A DNA stretch of 64,000 nucleotides from Lysobacter enzymogenes. Lineage in GTDB: Bacteria; Pseudomonadota; Gammaproteobacteria; Xanthomonadales; Xanthomonadaceae. The stretch is taken from NCBI RefSeq assembly GCF_900106525.1, contig NZ_FNOG01000003.1, positions 661,026 to 725,025 on the forward strand. Direction: 5' to 3'. The number at the start of each line of letters is the position of its first letter. Within the stretch, counting starts at the first letter, position 1. Positions 42,405 to 49,864 of this stretch are shown here, in pieces. The translations under genes were made by a program, and so were the position numbers. Under the pieces are notes generated by a model that saw only the letters and a list, made by a program, of their open reading frames with translations, was not told where the DNA came from and ran no database searches.

Positions 42405-43787
42405 ATGAACTCCCGCATCATCTTGTCCGCCGCGCTCATGGCCCTGGCCGGCGCGGCTCAGGCGCAATCCCCGGTCGTGGAATGGACCTCGCCGCGCCTG
42501 GACGGCGGCACCGGCCTCAACGGTTGGTCGTGTTGTCGACCGGAGAAAACCAACGTCATGGCCACCGACGCCGCCGGCAACGCCTACATCGTCGGCTACC
42601 GCCCGCTCGGTCCGGCCATGGTCTGGTCGGTCAGCAAGGTCGACGCATCCGGCGCGCTGGTCTGGCAGGCGAGCAATGCCGGGCCGGAACGGCGTTTCGA
42701 TTACGCGTACGCCGTCGCGGTCGATGCCCACGGCGATCCGGTCGTGACCGGCCGCTCGTCGCAGGGCGGCTGGTCGAACATGCTCACCATCAAGTACTCC
42801 GGCGCCGACGGCAGCCTGCTGTGGGAGCAGCGCTTTCGCGGCCCCGAAGGCGGGTCGGGCAGCGCCGTGGCGATCGATCCGGCCGGCGACGTGATCGTCA
42901 TCGGCACCCAGCGAGGTCGCTACATCGGCGACGACTACGCCACGGTCAAGTATCGCGGCAGCGACGGCGCGCAGCTGTGGGCCAGCGGCTACGGCCGGGT
43001 CAGCAACGAGTCCGACACGCCGAACGCGGTGGCGGTGGACCGCAGCGGCAACGTGTTCGTGACCGGCTCCTCCGGCCGCGATCAGTTCAGCAATTTCGCC
43101 ACGATCAAGTACGACGGCGCGACCGGCGCGCAGCAATGGGTCGCGCTGTACGCGCCGCAGGTGTGGGGTTCCTCGGTGGCGCATTTCGCGCTCGACCTGG
43201 CCGTGGACAGCCGCGGCGATCCGGTCGTGACCGGCAAATCCGACGGCGCGCGCAACAACGATTTCGCCACCGTCAAGTACGACGGCGCGACCGGCGCGCA
43301 GCGCTGGGCCGCGCGCTTCGATTCCGGCCCTTCAGGCGCGATCTACTACGGCGACGAGGCCAAGGCGGTGGCGATCGACGGCAACGACGACGTGTACGTC
43401 ACCGGCGGCACCGCGGGCGTGCGCGGCTACAACTGGCGCATGGCGACGGTGAAGTATTCCGGCGTCGACGGCAGCGAAGTCTGGCGCGCGATCAGCCAGT
43501 TGCCGTGGTCGACCAAGGACAGCGCCTACGCCCTCGTCGTCGATGCGGCCGGCGTGCAGGTCGCGGGCTGGGCCACCGATGCCGCCGGCAAGTATTACCC
43601 CACCGCGATCGCGTACTCGCCGGTCACCGGCGCGCAGCTATGGACGGCGACTTTCGATCAGGCCAGTTCGGACAACACCTCGGTGTCCGCGCTCAAGCCG
43701 GCCGGCGACGGCGCGTACTACCTGGGGATCGATCACTACTACACGCGCGAGGCGCACTTCATCAAGCGCTATCACGTGGCGCCGTAA
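42405..43787 (+). CDS. Secreted SBBP-type beta-propeller protein
   Basis: A 460-residue exported protein with a signal peptide ending AGAAQAQS and AAAGGA before the ATG. It is made of about seven SBBP-like blades, each with a D-x-x-G-[ND]-x-x-V-x-G turn: ATDAAGNAYIVGYRP, AVDAHGDPVVTGRSS, AIDPAGDVIVIGTQ, AVDRSGNVFVTGSSG, AVDSRGDPVVTGKSD. Between them are WxxxF and TIKYSG/TVKYDGATGAQ strands. Such propellers are extracellular; no enzymatic motif is seen. It differs in repeat type from the delta-60 protein at 26.7 kb. It converges with the glutaredoxin gene. Confidence 0.85.
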   Translation: MNSRIILSAALMALAGAAQAQSPVVEWTSPRLDGGTGLNGWSCCRPEKTNVMATDAAGNAYIVGYRPLGPAMVWSVSKVDASGALVWQASNAGPERRFDYAYAVAVDAHGDPVVTGRSSQGGWSNMLTIKYSGADGSLLWEQRFRGPEGGSGSAVAIDPAGDVIVIGTQRGRYIGDDYATVKYRGSDGAQLWASGYGRVSNESDTPNAVAVDRSGNVFVTGSSGRDQFSNFATIKYDGATGAQQWVALYAPQVWGSSVAHFALDLAVDSRGDPVVTGKSDGARNNDFATVKYDGATGAQRWAARFDSGPSGAIYYGDEAKAVAIDGNDDVYVTGGTAGVRGYNWRMATVKYSGVDGSEVWRAISQLPWSTKDSAYALVVDAAGVQVAGWATDAAGKYYPTAIAYSPVTGAQLWTATFDQASSDNTSVSALKPAGDGAYYLGIDHYYTREAHFIKRYHVAP

Positions 43788-43800
43788 TTCGCGAAGGTCC

Positions 43801-43822
43801 GGCGGCGGCTGAGGCCGCCGCC
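43801..43822. terminator. Hairpin between converging genes
   Basis: Perfect 9-bp stem GGCGGCGGC / GCCGCCGCC with a TGAG loop, 13 bases after the propeller gene stop and 18 bases from the glutaredoxin stop. No T tract. Confidence 0.5.
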
Positions 43823-43839
43823 GGTCTGAAGCTCGGGCC

Positions 43840-44244
43840 TCAGGCCTTCTTGCCGTGCTTCTCCAACAGTTCGACCAGCTTGGCCTCATCGAAGCCGCGC
43901 ATGCTCTGGTCGCCGATGTAGATCACCGGCACGCTCTTGATCTTGAGCCCGTCGGCTTCCTTGCGCGCGACTTCGTCCTTGTCGATCACCCGCTCGACAT
44001 AGCGCACGTTGCGCTTGTCCAGCAGTTCCTTGGCCTTGTGGCAGAACGGGCAGGTCGACAGCGAGTACAGCACGATGTCGCCGCCGGCCTTGGCGTAGAC
44101 GGCCGAGTAGTCGCCCTGTTCGACTTCCACGCCCTTGCCGCCGCCGATCAGGCCGGAGTTGCGGACCAGATAGCCCGCGCCCACGCCCAGGCCCAAGGCC
44201 AGGACTACGACCGCAATGGTGGTCAGGATCGACTTGAAGTTCAT
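43840..44244 (-). CDS. Membrane-anchored glutaredoxin-domain protein
   Basis: A 134-residue protein with one N-terminal membrane helix (about residues 6-27, MNFKSI before it) and a glutaredoxin domain with active site C65-P-F-C68 in LYSLSTCPFCHKAKELL. The cis-proline loop is KSVPVIYIGD, and GFDEAKLVELL is the usual C-terminal helix. Lysine before the helix and Arg28 after it make topology uncertain, but as an uncleaved signal anchor the catalytic domain would face the periplasm. Classical glutaredoxins are cytoplasmic and glutathione-dependent, so this location is unusual. It lies 100 bases downstream of the first of three same-strand genes for secreted cysteine-rich peptides, suggesting a thiol-disulfide role on them. 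Confidence 0.82.
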   Translation of the reverse strand: MNFKSILTTIAVVVLALGLGVGAGYLVRNSGLIGGGKGVEVEQGDYSAVYAKAGGDIVLYSLSTCPFCHKAKELLDKRNVRYVERVIDKDEVARKEADGLKIKSVPVIYIGDQSMRGFDEAKLVELLEKHGKKA

Positions 44245-44344
44245 TCCGTGTCCTCGATGGATCGTCTGATGATGATGGCGATGCGCGGCGCGCACGCCGC
44301 AGTCGGAAATGCAGGAAAGCGCTCAGTGCGCGGCGGCGCGCGGC

Positions 44345-44578
44345 TCAGCCGCGGCAGCCGCAGGCGTTGACGCAGGCCTGGCGTTCGCGGAAGCAGGCCG
44401 AGCCGCCGCCCTCGGCGCGGCATTGCTCGTAGCGGGCGATGCAGTCCTGCCAGCACAGCGTGCATTGCTCGGGAGTCAGCGCGGCGGACGCGGCGAGCGA
44501 GAAGGCCAGGCCGAAGCAGAACGCGGCGCCGGCCAGGCGACGGGCCGCGGATGCGCGGCGCAAAACGGCAGTCAACAT
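44345..44578 (-). CDS. Secreted eight-cysteine peptide A
   Basis: A 77-residue precursor. The signal peptide holds GAAFCFGLAFSLAASA (residues 17-32), leaving a ~45-residue mature peptide with cysteines at 39, 42, 46, 53, 62, 69, 73 and 75: C-x2-C-x3-C-x6-C-x8-C-x6-C-x3-C-x-C, ending GCRG. The ATG at 44578 has AAGGAGG seven bases upstream, one of the best ribosome-binding sites in the window; an overlapping GTG is one codon earlier. The peptide shares its pattern with three other genes here (44886, 45114, 47433). I recognise no known family. It may be disulfide-rich or metal-binding. Confidence 0.82.
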   Translation of the reverse strand: MLTAVLRRASAARRLAGAAFCFGLAFSLAASAALTPEQCTLCWQDCIARYEQCRAEGGGSACFRERQACVNACGCRG

Positions 44579-44885
44579 CACTGTTCCTCCTTGTGCCCGT
44601 CTGTGGGCGCTTGCGGGTTATAGCACCGCGCCGCGCGCGTTCCATGTCCCGTCGGCACGGCAGATGTGATGCCGTTTGCGAAAGCCCTGCGCATCCTGTC
44701 GATTCCGACAGGCGCCGCCGGTACGCGTCGGGTGTGCGGCCGGTCCGTGCGCGCTTTGCGTTGCGCTGCGGCACGGGTTTGCGCAAGCGCGGCCGCGGCG
44801 GCCGCAACGGTCGCCGCCCCTCGCGACCGCGCGCGGGGCGGGCGGACGATCGCCTGCGCCCGGCCCGCGCGCGCCGTCGCGTCGC
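44579..44885. other. Spacer between peptide genes A and B
   Basis: 307 bases without a gene; six-frame translations are Arg/Ala-rich with no ninth copy or fragment of the cysteine signature. It presumably carries a promoter for peptide A, or is leader RNA if A is cotranscribed with C and B. Confidence 0.45.
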
Positions 44886-45086
44886 TCAGACCTGGCAGCC
44901 GCAGGCCTTGGTGCAGGTGCGCAGAGTGGCCTTGCAGAACGGATAGCCGTCGGAATTGCATTGCTCGTACTGCTCGTAGCAGGCGTCGTTGCAGGACTGG
45001 CAGTCCTGCTGGGCGAAGGCGGCGAACGAGAACGCCAGACCGAAACAGAACGCGGCGGCTACGGCGAAGCGGTTGCGCTTGAACAT
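44886..45086 (-). CDS. Secreted eight-cysteine peptide B
   Basis: A 66-residue precursor with signal AAAFCFGLAFSFAAFA (about residues 10-25) and cysteines at 29, 32, 36, 43, 51, 58, 62 and 64, the shared pattern with seven residues between the fourth and fifth. It ends KACGCQV. AGGAG precedes the ATG. The gene follows peptide C by 27 bases on the same strand, so C and B should form one transcript. Between cysteines the residues are polar and acidic (YEQYEQCNSDGYPF). No known family recognised. Confidence 0.82.
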   Translation of the reverse strand: MFKRNRFAVAAAFCFGLAFSFAAFAQQDCQSCNDACYEQYEQCNSDGYPFCKATLRTCTKACGCQV

Positions 45087-45113
45087 GGACGTCTCCTGGA
45101 TGGGCGTGGCGGC

Positions 45114-45323
45114 TCAGGGAAGCTGGCAATTGCAGCGGCGGCGGCATTCGACATACGCCGCCAGGCATTGCTCTTGCGGCGTGCCGGCGGCGCGGCACGC
45201 CGAACGTTCGACGAAACAGTTTCGATAGCAGTCTTCGCAGGCGCTGGCGAAGGCGCTCAGCGAGAACGCCACGCCGAAACAGAAGGCGGTGGCGGCGAGA
45301 ACGCGGCGGGATGGGGCGAACAT
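45114..45323 (-). CDS. Secreted eight-cysteine peptide C
   Basis: A 69-residue precursor with signal TAFCFGVAFSLSAFASA (about residues 12-28) and cysteines at 29, 32, 36, 43, 53, 60, 64 and 66, nine residues between the fourth and fifth. It ends RRRCNCQLP. AAGGAGAG lies four bases before the ATG. It is the promoter-proximal gene of the B/C pair and is divergent from the hypX-like gene across a 282-base region. The signal peptide is nearly the same as in A and B, stronger conservation than signal peptides usually show. Confidence 0.82.
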   Translation of the reverse strand: MFAPSRRVLAATAFCFGVAFSLSAFASACEDCYRNCFVERSACRAAGTPQEQCLAAYVECRRRCNCQLP

Positions 45324-45605
45324 CGATCTCTCCTTGGGCGATGGGGCGGACGCTCGTCATGAGCGGGCGGCGGCCGGCGCGCGGCGCGGCGGGTCGCGAC
45401 GCAGCGCGACGGCTTGGGCGAACGCGATCCGCAGCGAAGGCCGGCCACCGCACGGCACTTTCGAGACGACTTTCTTGTGGAACGGCGATGAGCGTCGAAA
45501 AAACGCAAGGCCGCTGCGATGCAGCAGAAATTTGTGATGTCCGCTCATGTTTATGAACATTCATTGGCACACATTCGAGCCTTCGTCGTGACAGGGGGAT
45601 GGACC
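45324..45605. promoter_or_regulatory. Divergent regulatory region between peptide C and the hypX-like gene
   Basis: A gene-free stretch whose last ~80 bases (45,515-45,595) are markedly AT-richer than the surroundings. It contains ATGTTTATGAACAT at 45547-45560, an inverted repeat (ATGTT-N4-AACAT) typical of a dimeric regulator site, about 45 bases before the hypX-like start. No convincing -35/-10 pair could be assigned. Confidence 0.5.
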
Positions 45606-47339
45606 ATGTCGCTGCGCATCGTGTTTCTGTGCACCGCGTTCAATGGGCTGGCTCAGCGCGCCTGGGCCGAACTCACCGAGCTGGGCCACCAGGTCGCGGT
45701 GCAGGTGGCTTCCGACCCGGACACCATGCGCGCAGCGGTCGCGCGCGAGCGGCCGCAACTGATCGTCGCGCCGATGCTCAAGTCGGCGATCCCCGAGGAC
45801 ATCTGGACCCGCCACACCTGCCTGATCGTGCATCCGGGCATCGTCGGCGACCGCGGCCCGTCCTCGCTGGACTGGGCGATCCTGGAAGGTGAAACCCAGT
45901 GGGGCGTGACCGTGCTGCAGGCCGCGGCCGAGATGGACGCCGGCGACATCTGGGCCAGCGCCGGTTTCGCCGTACGCGGCGCCGGCAAGAGCGAGCTGTA
46001 CCGCCACGAAGTCACCGACGCGGCGGTGCGCGCGCTGCTGCAGGCGGTGGAACGCTTCGAAGCCGGCGGTTTCGCGCCGCAACCGCTGGACTACGCCGAT
46101 CCCGAGGTGCGCGGCCGGCTGCGCCCGAGCATGCGCCCGGGCGACCGCGCGCTGGATTGGGACATGGACAACGCCGCGCTGCTGGCGCGGATCCGCTGCG
46201 GCGACAGCGCGCCGGGCGCGCGCGCCGAGCTCGCCGGCCTGCGCTGCCAGGTGTTCGGCGCGCACGTGGAGCCGTCGCTGCGCGGCCGTCCCGGCGAACT
46301 GCTCGGCCGCCGCGAAGGCGCGGTGTGCGTGGCCAGCGGCGACGGCGCGCTGTGGCTGAGCCATCTGCGCGACAAGGACGGGATCAAGCTGCCGGCGACC
46401 CAGGTGCTGGGCGAGGCGCGCCTGCGCGGCGTGGCCGCGCGCGCGCTCAAGCCGGCGACCTCGGTGGCCGGGCGCCGCGACCACGGCTATCGCCAGATCC
46501 GCTACCGCGAAGCCGGCGCGGTCGGCTACCTGCATTTCGATTTCTACAACGGCGCGATGTCGACCCTGCAGTGCGACCGCCTGCGCACCGCGTTCCTGCA
46601 CGCGCGCCAGCGCCCGACCCGGGCGATCGTGCTGCTCGGCGGCAGCGACATCTGGTCCAACGGCATCCACCTCAACACCATCGAGGCCGCGGCCGATCCG
46701 GCGCTGGAATCCTGGCGCAACATCCTGGCGATGAACGCGCTGGTGCGCGAGATCGTGCTGACCGACTCGCACCTGGTGGTCTCGGCGATGCAGGGCAACG
46801 CCGGCGCCGGCGGGGTGATCCTGGCGCTGGCCGCCGACCACGTGTGGGCGCGCCGCGGCGCGGTGTTGAACCCGCACTACCAGGGCATGGGCGGTCTGTA
46901 CGGTTCGGAATACTGGACCTATCTGCTGCCGCGCCGGGTCGGCGCCACGGTCGCGCAGGAACTGACCGAAGGCCTGCGCCCGATCGGCGCGCCCGCGGCC
47001 GAGCGCATCGGCCTGATCGACGCGGCCTTCGGCGCCGGCGGCGCGGACTTCATCGCCCACGTCGAACAGCGCGCCGAACGCCTGTCCGAGCCCGGCGCCT
47101 GCCGCCGCGCGCTGACCGCCAAGCGCAAGCGCCGCGCCGACGACGAGCGGCGCAAGCCGCTGGAAAGCTACGGCGCCGAAGAGCTCGCGCACATGTACCG
47201 CAACTTCTTCGGCCCCGACCGCAGCTATCACGATGCGCGCCGGCGCTTCGTGCGCAAGCAGGCTGTGGCGCTGTGCGAGGCCGGCGAGAGCTTCGCCGCC
47301 GAACGCGCCGCCGCGCAGCCGGTGCGCGCCAACGCCTGA
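45606..47339 (+). CDS. hypX: HypX/HoxX-like protein (formyl-THF hydrolase-type + crotonase domains)
   Basis: A 577-residue two-domain protein, the usual HypX length. The N-terminal formyltransferase-like domain has MSLRIVFLCTAFNGLAQRAW, the segment VHPGIVGDRGPSSLDWAI with His76, and EMDAGDIWAS with the acidic residue (Asp111/114) matching the formyltransferase catalytic Asp. The C-terminal half is an enoyl-CoA hydratase fold with the HypX signatures GGSDIWSNGIHLNTIE, GNAGAGGVILALAADHVWA and NPHYQGMGGLYGSEYWTYLL. Known HypX makes CO from N10-formyl-tetrahydrofolate for the iron centre of oxygen-tolerant [NiFe] hydrogenases. No hydrogenase or other hyp gene is in the window; four cysteine-rich peptide genes surround it. 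AGGGGGAT precedes the ATG. Confidence 0.9.
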   Translation: MSLRIVFLCTAFNGLAQRAWAELTELGHQVAVQVASDPDTMRAAVARERPQLIVAPMLKSAIPEDIWTRHTCLIVHPGIVGDRGPSSLDWAILEGETQWGVTVLQAAAEMDAGDIWASAGFAVRGAGKSELYRHEVTDAAVRALLQAVERFEAGGFAPQPLDYADPEVRGRLRPSMRPGDRALDWDMDNAALLARIRCGDSAPGARAELAGLRCQVFGAHVEPSLRGRPGELLGRREGAVCVASGDGALWLSHLRDKDGIKLPATQVLGEARLRGVAARALKPATSVAGRRDHGYRQIRYREAGAVGYLHFDFYNGAMSTLQCDRLRTAFLHARQRPTRAIVLLGGSDIWSNGIHLNTIEAAADPALESWRNILAMNALVREIVLTDSHLVVSAMQGNAGAGGVILALAADHVWARRGAVLNPHYQGMGGLYGSEYWTYLLPRRVGATVAQELTEGLRPIGAPAAERIGLIDAAFGAGGADFIAHVEQRAERLSEPGACRRALTAKRKRRADDERRKPLESYGAEELAHMYRNFFGPDRSYHDARRRFVRKQAVALCEAGESFAAERAAAQPVRANA

Positions 47340-47432
47340 GCGCGGCGCGGCGCGGCGCTGCGCGCGGACCCGCGTGCACGCCGACGCGGCAGGCCGGTCG
47401 CGCCGGCCCGCCGCGGGCGTTGCCGCGATCGA

Positions 47433-47648
47433 TCAGGGCATGTCGCAACCGCAGCCCTTGCCGCACTGGGTGAACTGCGAGGTGCAGGCCCAGCCGTCGC
47501 CGTACTGCTGCTTGCAGTCTTCGAACTGGGCGATGCAGCGGTTCCAGCAGGTGTTGCACACACCGGCCATCGCGCTCATCGAGAACGCGAAACCGAACGC
47601 CATGGCGGCGAACGCGAACAGGCCGAGTTTCCGCGACCGGGTCTTCAT
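47433..47648 (-). CDS. Secreted eight-cysteine peptide D
   Basis: A 71-residue precursor with signal FAAMAFGFAFSMSAMA (about residues 13-28) and cysteines at 31, 34, 38, 45, 55, 62, 66 and 68, the same signature as A-C with nine residues between the fourth and fifth. It ends KGCGCDMP. AGGAGAG precedes the ATG at 47648; a longer reading upstream lacks a signal peptide. It converges with the hypX-like gene (93 bases between stops), so the gene pair sits inside a bracket of peptide genes. Its signal lacks the Cys of the A-C signals (FCFG is FGF here), making it the most diverged copy. Confidence 0.82.
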   Translation of the reverse strand: MKTRSRKLGLFAFAAMAFGFAFSMSAMAGVCNTCWNRCIAQFEDCKQQYGDGWACTSQFTQCGKGCGCDMP

Positions 47649-47746
47649 GAAGCTCTCTCCTGAGTGCATTGGCGCGCCCCGGAAGTGGGTGCGCGCGGTC
47701 GGCACCGGCCGCGCCGCGAAACCGGGCGACGCCGTGGGGGCGGTTT

Positions 47747-47774
47747 CGCGGTCGCGGCTTGCGCCGTTCCTGTA
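47747..47774. repeat. Degenerate single copy of repeat family 1
   Basis: CGCGGTCGCGGCTTGCGCCG followed by TTCCTGTA matches one arm of family 1 with a CTCC to TTCC change. No partner arm is present. Confidence 0.65.
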
Positions 47775-47842
47775 CTCGCAGCGCGCGGGGAAAACGGATC
47801 ACGCGCGGGGAATTGGCCGCCGTCGGCTCGCCGCAGACGCAC

Positions 47843-47876
47843 AAAAGCGAACGGGCCGGATGACCGGCCCGTTCGC
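47843..47876 (-). terminator. Rho-independent terminator of the efflux operon
   Basis: On the minus strand, a perfect 13-bp stem GCGAACGGGCCGG / CCGGCCCGTTCGC with a 4-base loop is followed by TTTTG, 20 bases after the emrB stop. Confidence 0.85.
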
Positions 47877-47896
47877 ATGCTGCGATGTCGCGCGGC

Positions 47897-49477
47897 TCAG
47901 TGCCCGCCGGCCGCCGCGGCGCCGCCGCCGACCTTGGCGCTGAACGGCGGCTTGGCCATCCACACGAACGCGGTCACCACCACGAACAAGATGCCGATCA
48001 GGTACAGCATCTCGTTGAAGCCGATCTGCGCGGCCTGTTGCGAGATCATCTGGTTCAGCACCAGCGCCCCGCGGGTCGGGTCGCCGCGGCCGAGCTGGTC
48101 CACGGTCTGCTGGATCTGCGGATCGTAGGCGCCGATGTGCTCGGTCAGTTGGGCGTGGTGGATGGTGCTGCGCTGGTTCCAGGCCCAGGTGGTCAGCGAG
48201 GCGGCGAAACTGCCGCCGAGCGTGCGCACGAAGGTGGCCAGGCCGGAACCGGCGGCGATCTCGTGCGGCTCCAGGTCCGACAGCAAGATCGTCAGCACCG
48301 GCATGAAGAACAGCGCCACGCCCAGGCCTTGCCACAACTGCACCAGGGCGACGTGGTGGAAGTCCACGTCGAGGTTGAAGCCCGAGCGCACGAAGCTGGT
48401 CGCGGCCATGACCAAGAACGCGCCGGTGGCGACCCAGCGCAGGTCGAAGCGCGCCGCGTACAAGCCCACGAACGGCGTCAGCAGCACCGGCAGGATGCCG
48501 ATCGGCGCGGTCGCCAAACCCGCCCAGATCGAGGTGTAGCCCAGGTTGCGCTGCAGCCACAGCGGCACCAGCAGGCCGATGGCGAAGAACGCCGAATAGG
48601 CCAGCACCATCGCCGCGGTGCCGCTGGCGAAGTTGCGGTGGCGGAACAGGCGCAGGTTGACGATGGGATCGCGTTCGGTCAGTTCCCAGATCACGAATAC
48701 CGCCAGCGCGACCACCGCCACGATGGTCAGCACGACGATGGTGGTGGAGTTGAACCAGTCCTCGTCGTTGCCCAGGTCGAGCATGATCTGCAGCGCGGCC
48801 ACGCCGATCACCAGCATCGCCAGGCCCATGTAGTCCATCTTCGGCTTGTCCAGCCGCTCCGGGCGGCCGCGCAACTGGTTGCCGACCACGATGCTGGCGA
48901 AGATGCCGATCGGCACGTTGATGAAGAAGATCCACTCCCAACTGTAGTTGTCGGTGATCCAGCCGCCGAGGATCGGGCCGGCGATCGGCGCGACCACGGT
49001 CACCATCGCCAGCAGGGCGATGGCCTGGCCGCGTTTGTGCGGTGGATAGATCGAGATCAGCAGCGCCTGGGTGACCGGATACATCGGCCCGGCGACGAAA
49101 CCCTGCAGCGCGCGCGCGGCGACCAGCAGGCCCATGCTGTTGGCCAGGCCGCACAGGAACGAGGCGATCACGAACAGCAGCGTCGCCCACATGAACAGCT
49201 TGCGCTCGCCGAACTTGCGGGTGAAGAAGCCGGTCAGCGGCAGCGCGATGGCGTTGCTGACGGCGAACGAGGTGATGACCCAGGTGGCCTGGTTGGCGCT
49301 GCCGCCGAGGTTGCCGGAGATGGTCGGCAGCGACACGTTGGCGATGGTGGTGTCGAGCACCTGCATGAACGACGCCAGGGCCAGGCCCAGCGTGGTCAGC
49401 GCCATGTTCGGCGGCTTGAAGGCGGCTTGCGGCTGCGCGGGCGCGGCGGGGCCGGCATTGGCGGTGGTGGCGGACAT
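47897..49477 (-). CDS. emrB: DHA2-family MFS multidrug exporter (EmrB-like)
   Basis: A 526-residue, 14-helix major facilitator of the DHA2 family. Motif C-like and family segments: ALASFMQVLDTTIANVSLPT in helix 1, ITSFAVSNAIALPLTGFF in helix 2, GFVAGPMYPVTQALLI, and PLWLQRNLGYTSIWAGL. The Asp in VLDTT of helix 1 is typical of proton-coupled drug exporters. It is the inner-membrane pump of a tripartite system with EmrA and the outer-membrane factor encoded upstream. The gene is 387 bases from emrA, an unusually large gap, and is followed by a strong terminator. Substrates cannot be predicted. Confidence 0.94.
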   Translation of the reverse strand: MSATTANAGPAAPAQPQAAFKPPNMALTTLGLALASFMQVLDTTIANVSLPTISGNLGGSANQATWVITSFAVSNAIALPLTGFFTRKFGERKLFMWATLLFVIASFLCGLANSMGLLVAARALQGFVAGPMYPVTQALLISIYPPHKRGQAIALLAMVTVVAPIAGPILGGWITDNYSWEWIFFINVPIGIFASIVVGNQLRGRPERLDKPKMDYMGLAMLVIGVAALQIMLDLGNDEDWFNSTTIVVLTIVAVVALAVFVIWELTERDPIVNLRLFRHRNFASGTAAMVLAYSAFFAIGLLVPLWLQRNLGYTSIWAGLATAPIGILPVLLTPFVGLYAARFDLRWVATGAFLVMAATSFVRSGFNLDVDFHHVALVQLWQGLGVALFFMPVLTILLSDLEPHEIAAGSGLATFVRTLGGSFAASLTTWAWNQRSTIHHAQLTEHIGAYDPQIQQTVDQLGRGDPTRGALVLNQMISQQAAQIGFNEMLYLIGILFVVVTAFVWMAKPPFSAKVGGGAAAAGGH

Positions 49478-49864
49478 GGAACGTGCCTGTGTGTTCGGAA
49501 GCCTGAAGAGTCAGGACGGGCCGCGTGGTGGGGGCGCGGGGCCGCGAAGCGGGGTGGTGCGGCGCGGATCGCGTAGCGTTCGCGCCGGAGTTTTCCGTTC
49601 CGTCGTTGCGGCCAGAGCCGGAACGGCGATCTTTAGGCGGCGCAACTTCGGTCGCAGCGCTGGAGTCGCTTGGCTCCGATCGCCACGACAAAGAGAGGAA
49701 GCGCAGGCGAGAACGACGTGGGGGAGGTGCTCGCCTGCGCCTTGCGGCGGCGGAACGCTTTCGCTTCGATCCCGATCGGGGGGAGGGGACATCGGCCGAT
49801 GCGAACGCGGCCCGCGCCGCAATGCGGGCGGACGCGCCTCACGCGCGTCCGTCCGCTTCCATGC
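49478..49864. other. Unusual 387-base gap inside the efflux operon
   Basis: No gene is supported. Directly after the emrA stop (minus strand) is a hairpin at about 49824-49852 with the near-perfect arms GCGGGCGGACGCG and CGCGTCCGTCCGC. It may reduce read-through into emrB, or emrB may have its own promoter here. Confidence 0.5.

Noticed and set aside
44345..45323. Lantibiotic- or RiPP-type precursor interpretation of the cysteine-rich peptides
   Set aside because: They carry typical Sec signal peptides rather than RiPP leaders, and no lanthionine synthetase, radical SAM or dedicated transporter gene is adjacent.
45606..47339. Reading the hypX-like gene as a simple enoyl-CoA hydratase
   Set aside because: The N-terminal formyltransferase-like domain and HypX-specific segments such as GGSDIWSNGIHLN make the two-domain HypX assignment much better.
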